Of a stretch of 64,000 nucleotides of DNA, positions 34,538 through 46,400 are shown in pieces; positions within the stretch are counted from its first letter, which is position 1, and each line of letters starts with the position of its first letter. The stretch is from the NCBI GenBank assembly GCA_030144725.1, contig JASKMD010000202.1, positions 62,001 to 126,000 of the forward strand, read 5' to 3'. A program made the position numbers and the translations under genes. Under the pieces are notes generated by a model, which worked only from the letters and a program-made list of their open reading frames with translations, did not search any database and was not told the DNA's origin. This DNA comes from Haematococcus lacustris (taxonomy: Eukaryota > Chlorophyta > Chlorophyceae > Chlamydomonadales > Haematococcaceae).

Positions 34538-35741
34538 GTCGTCCCTCCCTCAAACGCTGAGTTACGAGCACAACCCAAATGCTGAGTATCCTTTATTCAC
34601 GTACAGGTTGACACTGCTGCCATTGGGTCGGACTCCACGTCCCAGTGCTTCAAGTGCTGACGAGTGAGACGGGGCCATGAGCCAAACAAACAAACAATAC
34701 GATTGCCCCTTACAAAGGGGGGGTGTGTGCGCTAGAGTGTGCATAGGGTAGGGCTCTAGCGAATAGGTTAGGGACACAGTCCCGACTCCTAGGTTAGGGA
34801 CACACACCGGTCTCTCACTGCTGTGGAGAAGTGTAGGGGCTCCACAGGAGGATGAGGATACAGCATGGTTGATATATCCATTCAGATATATCTACTGTCA
34901 TACAGGTAGTTGTATGGCAGAGCTGAGGTTGGGAGATGGTGGGTTAAGGTGTGTTGGTGGTGGCCATGTGGCGGAGTGGTCAGCCAAGCTCAGTCGGCTC
35001 CTCATGCACCTGTAGCCATCAGCATGTGTACCTTGTAAGCGGTCCATCTTGTCACATACAGACCCAATAATTGAGTTACATAGTGCCATGGACGCGTTAA
35101 TGAGTATGCTACAAAAGATTCGTGTGCGGCCAGGCTGTTGTTCAATGGTTGAAAACATATAGCGGATAATAGTTGGAGGGGGTTACTAGACCCTACTGTG
35201 CCGCCCACCAATACAGCGATACAGCGATGTCGCACACGAATTCGGGTTTCTTCACATCCTCGCCAAGCGGCCTGCACCATCAGGAACCTCGCGCAGCCAT
35301 GTTTGCCGGACTTCAGTGGTGTGCGCCACCGACATGTCGTGCATCGCTAACGGATAGCCAAGGACGTAGCTTACCGGTGTAGCTAACCACGGTCTGCGAT
35401 TGGGACACATTCGGGGTCACATGTGGCTACCCGCATCGAAAGACTCCGATGGCAATTCCAGTCTTACATTAAACGCGCAATATCACATCGCAGCAGACGC
35501 AACAAACGTTACATCAAAAGGTTGAGTAGGTGGGCTGCAGTTGCATGAAGATTGCCAACCCCATGTTGGGAACGCCTGACTACCATGATCATCCTAAGCA
35601 GGTTGACGTGGGGACGTGGACATCATGGCTTCCTTGCGCTAGCGTGCGCGTAAGGAAGCAGGGCTAGGGTAGCCGCTCTCTACTGATAAGATTGTGCGGC
35701 CGGACCGCGCCGGGGTGGCCTGTCTATCATCCTGCAGCGTG
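34538..35741. other. Divergent intergenic region, no supported gene
   Basis: Separates the ADF start (34537, minus) from the RAP-gene 5' end (plus) and should contain both promoters. 34740-34810 has three GGTTAGGGACAC-like words. 34868-34890 holds an ATATATC/GATATAT pair. No conserved coding sequence was found. Confidence 0.45.
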
Positions 35742-38700
35742 GATGCTGAGCCTGCCCGACAGCTGTGCTGGATGCAGCCATCGAGCAGCCAGCGGTCCGG
35801 TCTGCACACCTCGGCCTAGCCGAACTCGGTGAGTTACCACGCTGTGTGCTTTCAGCGCCACGGATCGCCAGCATCGCTGCAATCCGATTGCAGACGGCGC
35901 AAAGACACAAGTTGGCCGACAGTGCAGGTTCGTCAGGAGCAGTCCTCTTTGAGGTCCCACTGCCTCTTGTGTCTGAGGTAGCAGCAGGTCATACGTGGCT
36001 ATGGTTGGCCCTGCAGGAGGCTCCGTACCCACCGCCGCCCACCTGCATCTCCCGCCAGCTGCTGCACACAGTTTGTCAAGCTGTGCCGAGGGAGGCGGCA
36101 GCAGGGGCTGCCAGCTCACCTTCCCTCCCCCCTCTGCCTGGGGCCCACACAGACCTCTCTCCCTCTGCAGCACTTCTCCTAGAGCAGCTACAGCAAGGGG
36201 ACGCCAGCCTTGCTCAGCTGTCTGCACCTCTCTCGCAACTGCCGCTGCAGGTGATATGAATGTGCTTGCATGCATGTGTGCTTCTGGATATGCTTGCATG
36301 CTTGCTTCATGCAATGTTGGTGTACAGAAGAGCAGTGCATGGCCATGCAAGGGCAGGCAATTGCATGGTCTACACAAAGCATGGATGCACCGAATGCTGT
36401 AGAGCTGTCTAAGCGCTGTGTGCTGCGCCCAGTATGCTGCCCCAGACGCTGGCCCTGGCCCCACCGGCCCTGCCCTCTCTGCGGCTGTGTGCTGTGCGCC
36501 CGTAATGCTGCCCCAGACGCTGGCCCTGGCCCTGGCCCCACTGGCCTCATTGGCCCTGGCCCCTCTGCTGCTGGCCCCCCTGCCCTGTGCAGGACTTCAC
36601 AGGACTGCTGCATCACCTGGCCCTGGCCACCCAAGCCCACAGCAGCAGCAGCAGCAGCAGCAGGGGTGGGCCTAGCCTGGAGCAAGCCAGTGGCCAGGGC
36701 AGCGGCTCGCTGTTGCCAGGCAGCCAGCTCCCTCAACCCCAGACTGCAGCTGCACCCTCCACCCCTCCTCGGCTTCTGGCTTTCCTCCTAAAGCTGCTCG
36801 AACAGCGGGAAGACCTGAGGACTGTAATGCGTCAGGAGTGTGACGCCCATGCGCTCGTCACACTGGCTGTCACACTGTTGAGAGTGAACTGTGTGGAGGA
36901 GGGGCTGGCAGCAGCAGGGGGCCCAGCTGCCCTGGCCCAGGCACGCATCAATGCTCGCATACGCTGGCCACGCCTGGCTGCTGCTCTGGGGGAACAGGTG
37001 GGCAGATGCCAGGGCCCATGCGGGTCCATGCATGTTATGCCCATGCTATGCAAGCATGCAAGCTGGATGGTCACACGGGTGCATTGGCAGCTGAGTAGCG
37101 GGTGGGCAGCAGCTGGCCACTTGCACTGAGACTCACTGGCCTGAGCCCAGGCAGCAGCAGCAGCGGCAGCAGCAGCAGCAGTGGCAGCAGCGTTTGAGTA
37201 GAGGCTGACCTGGGCCCTCCACTGAACAAGGCAGCGCCCGGCAGCTAGTGTGCAGTGTCACCCCTACAGGCTGCAGTACAGCCACCACCCCTACATCACC
37301 CCACGCAGCCACTCCAGGCTGTGGTACTGCTGCCACCCCTACATCACCCCAGCCGCTGACACTGCCACACACACTGGGGGCAGTGAGGGGCCAGCAAGCT
37401 CGGCCGCTGCCCTCTCACTCATCACTCACCGCTGCCCCTCTCAGTCACCCCTCACTCGGCCGACGGCCCTGCACTCACAACACCCGGTGGTGGGCCAGCA
37501 GGCAGTCGCCCCTGTATGCCCCTGTACACGAGCCATCATCAGCATGAGTCAGGGCGAGTCTGGGTGTGGGCTGTGGGTGTGGGCTGTGGGTGTGGGCTGT
37601 GGGTGTGGGCTGTGGGTGTGGGCTGTGGGTGTGGGCTGTGGGTGTGGGGGGCTCCCTGCACCGCACCCCTCATACAGGGGGGGGGTCTGGCTGTGGGTGT
37701 GCCTAGGTGTACGGGGGGGCTCCCTGCACTGCACCCCCGTGAGTCATGGGAGGGGCGACTGCTTGCTGGCCCTTGATGGCACCGCCCCCTTCATACAGGG
37801 GCCAGCAAGCAGTCGCTCCCCTCATGACTCATGAGGCCAGGAGGCTCAGCTCTGCCCCTGATGATGCCGCTACCGCTCAGCAGCCTGATGCAGCCCCGCT
37901 GCCAGCTGCTATGAGGCCACGCCCCCTGCCCCCTGCCTGGCGTGCTTGCAGGCCGCTGCCCTGGTGGAGGCGCTGACCCCCCTGGGCTGCTCCGCACTCC
38001 TCCAGGCCATAGCCAGCTGCGGCATAGCGCCCCCAGCACACCACCTCACCCCTCTGCTCCGCTCCTGCCTGCTGCTGCCGCCCCCCACAGCTGGCCCCCC
38101 CGCTGACCCCCAGACACCCCTACCCCCTGCGGCAACCCCACAGGGGACCCCTGCCCCAGCTGCTGCTGCTGCTGCTGCTGGCCCCCCATGGCCTCCTGAT
38201 CTCAGAGCCCCTGGAAAGCTTCTAGTGGCGGCAGATGCCCCTGGGCCACCCCCGCCTGGGGTGCTGCTGCATGCCGCTCATGCAGCATTGCATGCGCTCA
38301 TGCGCTTGCATGGCAGCATGGAGGGGGAGGCCCAGCTGGAGGCCAAGGCGTGTGTGGAGGAAGCGCAGCTGATGGTGGCTGGGCAGGGCTGGCTCAGGAC
38401 TGGGCTGCTGCCGGAAGGGCGGCAGCAGGGGCAGCAGGCAGGGCAGGGACAGCAGCAGCAGCATCATCAGCAGCAGCAAGAGCAGAAGGGGCGAAGGCAG
38501 GGGCAGCAGGCTGGGCAGGGGCAGGGGCAGGGTCAAGGTCCCCCAGGCCAGGGAGGAACCACAACCAGTGAGCCCCCTGCTGACCCGGCCCCCCTGCCCG
38601 CCCGCCCCCCCCTGGCCCAGGAGCAGGCCCGGCTGGCCGCCCTGCTGTCAGAGGCCGGCTGCCTGCTGGGTTGCCTCCCCCCGCCTGAGTTCATCACAGC

Positions 38701-40015
38701 AGTGCTGCAGCAGGCCACCGAGGCAGTGCTGGGTGTGCAGGTGGCACTGCAGGACACTGCCGGCAGGGGAGGTGTTCAGGGGGGGGGCGCGGCACCCACC
38801 CCCCTTAGCCCCACCCCTACCCCACAGGCAAGGCAGGACACTGCCGACAGGGAAGGAGGCGCCCCCCCCGCCAGCAGCCTGGCCAGCACCCCCCAAAGCA
38901 GCAGACCCCCCCCCTCCCCTAGCCCCCCCCCTGGCTCCCCCCCCAGCAGCAGCCCCCACCCCCCCAGCAGCCCCGGCCAGACCAGTTTGGCCGGCAGTGG
39001 GGTCCCTCTCCTGGGGTCCATGCATGGAGTCTGGCTGGAGGCTGAGGCCTGGGTGGCGGCTGCTGGGCTGCTGGCCCCCTACGCCGCCCTGGAGCCTCAC
39101 AGTGAGCAGCAGCTGCAGCAGCTGGTGGGGCAGCTGGTCAGGACACAGGGGGCAGAGCAGGTGCCTGGCTCTGACTCTGGCTGCAGCGCAGCAGCAGCTG
39201 GAATGCAGGCCAGCCCCATCCCTGACCTTAGCCCCAGCCCCGACCCCAGCCTCAGCCCCAGCCCCGGTCCCGGTCCTAGCGTCGACCCTAACCCCAGCCC
39301 CAGCCCCGCCAGCAGCAGTGGGCACTTCCTGGTGCCTTCCCCCCCTGGCCTGCTGGACACCTTCCTGCACTGTCTGCAGCTGTGCGGCCCCCTGCCCCCC
39401 ACCCTCCACTCCCTGCTGACCCAGGCCGCCGCCTGCTCCCCCTCCCCCTCCCCCTCCCCCCTGCTGCACTCCGCCCTCCTGGCCTGCTGCTGCCTCACAG
39501 GCGCACCCGCCCACTCCTGCCTGCTGCTGCTGCAGCAGGTGCTCAGGGGGGGGCAGGGGCAGCAGCCAGCAGGGCAGGGTGAAGGGCTGGGGGGTGGCGG
39601 CCAGGTAGGCAGGCAAACGAGTGAAGGGGGGGGCAGCTACCCTAGTCCCCCCTCCCCCCCTCCCCCCCAGGCAGGGCAGCAGGGGGGGCAGCAGCAGGGG
39701 GAGCCGCAGGGCAGCACATCTGGGCAGGCACCTTGGGGGCAGGTCCCCCCACCCGCCCTGCTGCTGCCCCTTCCCCCCGCTCAGCCTGGGTCCCAGGGAG
39801 GGGGTGTGGGTGGGGGGTGGGGAGGGGGGGTGGGAGGGGGTGGGGTAGGTGGTGTGTTGAGTGGCCTGCCCCTGCGGGCGCTGCTGCAGCTGGCCCTGGC
39901 TGCGGTGCTGTGGCCGCCTGAGCTGCCTCAGCCCCCTCAGCCCCCTGAGCTCAGCAGCCCCAGCCCCACCCCAGACCCTGCCTCCACTGCTAGCCCCAGC
40001 CAAGGGGGTAACAGC

Positions 40016-40050
<35 letters not shown>

Positions 40051-40383
40051 CCTGCCAGGTTGGCAGCACTTGGTGTTGGGCACTCTGGTCAGCAGGCTGA
40101 GTGAGGCAGCTCAACCTGCTCCTCAAACTCCTCGCCTCACAAGCATGGCTGCTGCTGCTGCTGCTGCTGCATCGCCTCAGGGCCTCAGCTCAGATCCAAC
40201 CGCACGCCAACTGACCAATCAACTAACAACCAACCTCCAACCAACCAACCTCCAGCCAGACAGCTGCATGGCCGAGGAGCTGGAGCTACTAATGCAGCTG
40301 GCTTACCTGCTGCTGACCAAGGGTCAGGGTCAGGGGGCGGTGGCAGCAGCTGGGGGGGGGAACAGGTCAGGGATGCATGGGAG

Positions 40384-40440
<57 letters not shown>

Positions 40441-43400
40441 AAACAATAGTATGATTATCAACTCTGGGGGTAGTGATGCAGCCTTGAGCCCCTTGCTGCA
40501 CTCAGTGATGGAGGCAGTGATCGTGTGGGGCAGTCAGTGGATCAGCAGGCAAGGGGCGGAGGCTGGGCAGGGCACAGGGGCAGGGGCAGCAGCAGGGGCA
40601 GCAGCAGGGGCATATGGGGGCACATGGGCATCAGCAGGAGCAGAGGCATTGCTGAGTGTGTGTAGGGGGGCAGCCCCTGTGCTGTCCTCCACCCGGCGTG
40701 ACGGCCTCACCTGCCGGCTGCTGCTGCTGCTCCCCCTGACCGCCCCCGCCCCCGCCCCAACCCCCCCTCCCCCTCACCTTAAAGGAGGCAGCGCAGCGCC
40801 CCACCTGGCTCACCCCCCCACTGCCAGCATGCTGGGGCACGGTAGCAGCCCCAGCCCTGCCCTGGGGCCAGAGGCAGCGGTAGACCAGCCCCAGCCCCAG
40901 CCCCTGCCTTCCTTCCCCGCTCCGACCCCACCACCCCCCCGGCTGGCCTCCCCCCTGCCCTCCCCCCTTGCCGGCTGTGCCGACACGCTGCTGCTGCTGG
41001 CGGCTGGGGCTGTGCCCCGCATGACACCCCCCCAGCAGCTGGCAGCACTCAGGGCCACCGCCCGGCTGCACCCTACCCTCCTGGCTGCAGGGGCAGCAGG
41101 GGCGCGGGGGTCCCGGGGGGGCTGGGGGCCAGAACAGGCAACAGCCGGGGTGGGGCGGGGGGCAGGGGTGCCTAATGAGGCAACCCAGGTGGACGAGGGG
41201 GGGGCAGCGGCTGGTACATCGTCGCCAGGCAATCAGGGGGCCAGCCGGGCGCCTCCCCTCCCCCTGGGGCAGTCCCAGTTGCTGCAGGTGCTCTGCCTTG
41301 GGCTGTGGGGCTCCTTGCCTGGTCACTCCCCGGAAAGTGTGTCCCACGCCCTGGCTTGCCTGGTTAGGCTACAGCAGCGCCCGGCTTACCTCCTCCAGGC
41401 CATGACTGAGGTGATGGCGGAGGCGGTGAGGGAGGCGGGGGAGCAGGGACAGCTGTGCTTGACCCTGCAACAACCTCAACCGCCCCAACCGCCCCAACCA
41501 ACCGACCCTTTGCAACGGCAACCATTACACAGGCAGCGACAGGACCAGGAGCAGCAGCTGCCTGAACAGGCTACTCAGAGTTGGTGTCCGACCTCTGGTG
41601 GTTGGGACAGTTGGAGCGGTTGGGAGCAGGAAGCCCCAGCCCCTTACAGCCCAACAGGCCATGTCCCTGAAACAGGGCAGCAGGTAGCAAATGGCGATGC
41701 CTTCAAAAGTGTGAACCGAGAGAGTGAGGTGAATGACATCTGGTGTGACCCTATGGATCAGAGTGAGCATCAGAGTGAGATGTGGGACGGGGAGGGCTGC
41801 CTGGGGTTGAGTGAGGGGAGGGAGGTGGACTGGTCTGGGGAGGTGAGCCTGGAGGGTGCGGTGCGCTTTGCCTGGGGCCTGGCTGCCCTGCGCTATAGGT
41901 CACGTCAGGCTGTGTCACTGCTGCTCAAGCTCAACCTGGAGCTGGCCCGCGCCGTGGCTGTGCTGCATCAGGGGCAGGCACAGCACAGTGGAGAGGGAGG
42001 GTGGCGGCAGGGGCAGGGGCAGGGGCAGGGGCAGGGGCAGGGGCAGGAGGAGGGTGGAGAGCGGGAGGGGGGGTTTTACCCTGGGGGCCAGCAGCAGCAG
42101 CAGCAGGGTGGGGGGGCATCACAGCCGCAGGGTGGGGGGGCAGAAGGCCAGGGTGGGGCGCAGCCGCAAGGATCAGGGTTACCCCCGCCGCCCCTGCCCA
42201 GCTCGCCCCCCCCCGGGGATATAGTCAGCAGCAGCAGTGCTGAGGCCCGCCCCCCTGCCCCCTTCCCCCCACCCAGGGGCTGGGACCCCCAGCAAGAGCA
42301 GCAGCAGCATTGGAAGGCTCAGCAGCAGGGGGGTGGGGGGCCAGGGGGGCGGCTAGGGGGAGCTTGCCCCGAGAGGAGCTCTGACCCAGTGGCGGCCCTG
42401 GTGGCCACCCTGGTTTGGGCATCAGCCCGCCTGAGGCTGCGGGGGGCGGAGGCCCGGCCCGGCCTGACTGCCCTGCTGCTGGCGCTGCTGGACTGCCCTG
42501 GCCCACTCACCTTCAAGTATGCGCCCCCACCCCCTGCTGCCCCCCACCCCCACCCCATGCTGCTGCTGCTGGTGCTCCCTCACTGGCCGCCCACCCCTGC
42601 CCCTGCCCCTGACCCTGACCCTGCCCCTGACCCTGACCCTGACCCTGACCCTGACCCTGACCCTGACCCTGACTCTGACCCTGACCCTGACCCTGACCCT
42701 GACCCTGACCCTGACCCTGACCCTGACCCTGACCCTGACCCTGACCCTGACCCTGACCCTGACCCTGACCCTGACCCTGACCCTGACCCTGACCCTGACC
42801 CTGACCCTGACCCTGACCCTGACCCTGACCCTGACCCTGACCTGCCCCTGCTCCTGCTCCGGCTGCTGCCACTGCTGCTGCCACTGCTGCTGCTGCTGCC
42901 GCTGCTGCTGCTGCTGGTGGAGGTGATGGTGATGGCCCTCTGCTGCCCCCCTGGTGCTGGTCACAGGCTGGTGGCCACCGCCGCATGGTCAGCCGCAGCG
43001 CTAGGACTCTCAGGCGACCGCATGGCCCGCTGGTCAGAGAGCTGGGCCATCACACTCCTCATGCCACACCAAATAACACAACCGACCCAACCAACCCAAC
43101 CTCAGCCAGCTGCACTGCATCACCAGCCCTCCCCACTCCCCACTGCCCCTACCCACCCTGCCCTGCCCACCCCCCCCGCCTCCCCCCCACCCACCCCACC
43201 ACCAGGGGGCAGCCAGGATGCCCGGCCAGGCCCCTCCGCCCCCCCGGGCCTCGCAGCCCCCACCAGCAGTGCTGCTGCTGCTGCTCCCCCCCCCGCCCTC
43301 CCGCCCACAGCGCAGTCAGGCGCCAAGGCTGGGGTGGGGCCAGCCGCGCTGGTGGCGCTGTGTGCAGCGGGGCAGGCCAGCAGGCGCCCCCCTAGCCGCA

Positions 43401-46400
43401 TCCTGAGGGGCCTGCTGCTGGAGGTGAGGGGGAGAGGGGCCTGGGGGCCGCAGGGGAGGGGGGGTGGGGGTGCTGGGGGCTCCGTGCTCCCCCCCTGCGC
43501 CCCCTGCCCCCCCAGACCCATACCCTCTGCAGTGCCTGACTGAGACTACTGACTGACAGTGATGAGGCCAGGGGGGTGGAGGTGCCTGGGGCTCCCCCCC
43601 TGGGCCCCCTGCCCCCCCGACCCCCTTTTCCCCCCCACAGTGCCTGACTGAGACTGCTTGGCTTGCACACCGGTCAAGGGGCAGAGCAGCGGATACTGGA
43701 CCCAGGCACCTTGCTGTGTGCCCATACTCACGGCGGGGGCGCTCCCCTATCTCATCCCCGCACCCCCCTGGCCCCCCCTGGCCCCCCCTGGCCCCCCCTA
43801 GGCCCCCCGCCCCCCTGACCCACACTCACTGCGGGGCCTGCCCTGCCCCTGTCCCGCAGGCCGCGCTGCCCCTGCTGCCCCTGTGCACCCCGGCCCAGCT
43901 GGTCAGTCTGCTGCAGGCAATCACCTACTGGCCACACCCCCAGCTGCCCTGGAGGCCAGGCCAGGCAGCAGAGCTGGGGCAGCAGCAGCGGCAAGGTCAG
44001 GGGCAAGGTCAGGGGCAAGGTCAGGGGCAAGGTCAGGGGCAAGGTCAGGGGCAAGGTCAGGAGCAAGGTCAGGAGCAGCAGGGGCGGCAGGGTCAAGGTC
44101 AGGAGCAAGGTCACGGTCAAGGTCAGCAGCAAGTTCAGGAGCAGAAGGGGCAGCAAGGGCGTCAGGGTCAAGGTCAGGGGTCAGAGTCCCTGGCCCTGCT
44201 GACCGCCTCCCTGTTGACCCTGACTGCCCAGCAGCTGCAGCGCCGCCTGACCGCCTTCACGCTGGACCAGGCGGTGCAGCTGGCCTGGTGCCTGACCCGC
44301 AGCGGCCTGCGCCTGGACCCAGTGCTGCTGCAGTCGCTGGCTGCCGCCCTGGAGGCTGACAGGGTGTGCCAGCCATACCTGTTTGCCCTGCCGGACAAGG
44401 GGCAGGGGCAGCAGGGGCTAGGTCTGGAGCAGCAGGGGCAAGGTCAGGGGCAAGGTCAGGGTCAGGGGCAGCAGGGGCAAGGTCAGGGGCAAGGTCAGGG
44501 TCAGGGGCAGCAGGGTCAAGGTCAGGGGCAGGGGCAGGGGCAGGGGCAGGGGCAGGGGCAGCAGGGTCAAGGTCAGGGTCAGGGTGCATCTGAGATGCCC
44601 GGCCCAAGGCCGACGCCTGCCCCTGCTGGCGGCCGTCTCCCCTTCCCTGACGACGCCCTGCTCAGCCGCTTCCTGTGGCTCTGCTCAGTGGCCGGCCACC
44701 AGCCCACCGCCCTCCTAGCCCAGTACTGCGGGGCCCTGCCTTCGCGCCTGCGCCACCGCCACCTCAACGACACCCGCGGGGCAACCATGGCAGCAGCAGC
44801 GGCCTACGGCCTGGGCTGCCACCAGGGCTGGCCCGTCCCCAGCGACCTGCTGCTGCAGCTGGAGGTGAGGGAGGGGCGTGGGGGCGGGGCTTGGAGGATG
44901 CAGGATCATCTAAGTAGCCATAACTTGGGGATGCATGGGGCTTATAGGCCACCGATCTCAGCCCCGTTACAGCCGTGACGACCCAGCCAATGGCTAGCTC
45001 AGTGGTTTGCGCAAGTCTTTCGCAACTTGCAAGAATGGCTCGCACGTTGCACGCTGCAAGTCGCAAGTCAAATGAAAACATACGCGGTTTGCGCGGATGC
45101 ACCTCGTCAATGCGGTTAAACGCGACAGCTGAGCGGAATCGATGCTGGCTGGCATGTAAACTTTGAGCTTGAGGCTCTGGGCAGGCTACGTTAGCTGGGG
45201 ATGAACAAGGCAACGCGCTTTTGTATATCTGATGGGCCGTGGGGTCCGCTTTTGTATCATTGACGGGCCGCGGACCTCGCTCAACCTCGCCTCGACCTCG
45301 CAAAAGCAATGGTCTCGTTCTCGTCTCCGCGGCCATCATCTCGGACTCCTCCACAATCTTCGCACAATGTACTCGGCCCGTCGATTATCCATTACAAATA
45401 TTATTCAACAAGGTATACACATACCGTAGTGATACGCCATGTTGGTGACTTCACCAAATCTATATGGCGTCAAAGCTGAAACAGAGCTTGCTGACCTCGA
45501 TCCTTCAGCCCATAGATGTTGCGAATCGAGAGGCAGCTGTCGCACGCGATATGTGACAGCTTTCGCAGCCGGGGAGGGGGCCGTGGCCGTGGCAGGGGCA
45601 GGGGCAGGGGAGGGGGCCATGGCAGGGGCAGGGGCAGGGGCATGCAACCTCTTTATAGTGATGAGGACGACATCGTCACACAAGCTTTGAGGGCTGCTGC
45701 CACGGTGGAGGCTGATGGAAGCGACAGCTGCAGTGCCAGCAGCTCAGCCAGCAGCAGCTCTGATAGCAGTGAGGGCGAGAGTGATAGTGAGGATGATGAG
45801 GCTGTGATGGAAGCAGCCACACGCTTCAGTGCTCGAAGGCGGCTGCCCTACTAATGAACAAATGCATGTGTGGACAATGTGGTATTGCTAGGTGTTGCAC
45901 TTGGCAGCCTCTGGCTTCGTAGATCTATTGAGAACAGGGAGTCACCAAACATGTATCACTTCAGTGTTTGAGCCAGGCGCTGTCACCAAATATGTGCCAA
46001 TAGGGCCGTTGGGACCGTTTTTCGGGTTTCACCAAATTGGCGTATCACCAACAGGGCGTATCACTACGGTAATACCAGGTGGTGGTTTATGCAGAGGTCG
46101 TGCGATCGTCGCCTGGCACTGACACCTGCTGCCCTGCCTGCCTGACCTGCCCCGCAGGCCGTGGCGGTGCGCAACCAACAGGCTCTCAGCCGCGGCCAGC
46201 TGGCCAACCTGCTGTTTGGCTTAGCCCTACGCCGCCACTTCCCTGAGACCTGGTGGCGTCAGGGCGGGCTGTTCAACCGGCTGCAGGAGGAGCTGCCTGC
46301 CATGCAGCTGCCAGAGCTGGTGCAGACGCTGTGGGCAATCAGCCAGTGGCCCCTGGGTCAGGTGGGAAAGAGGAGAGTGAGAGTGAGAGGACTTACGTTG

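Noticed and set aside
38648..40126. 492-residue minus-strand frame
   Set aside because: Antisense of the RAP-gene exon, which has better-supported helical segments and splice-compatible neighbours.
42422..42986. Arg/Val and Gly/Gln repeat readings on the minus strand over the CCCTGA array
   Set aside because: Shadows of the hexanucleotide repeat in a plus-strand intron; no non-repeat domain.
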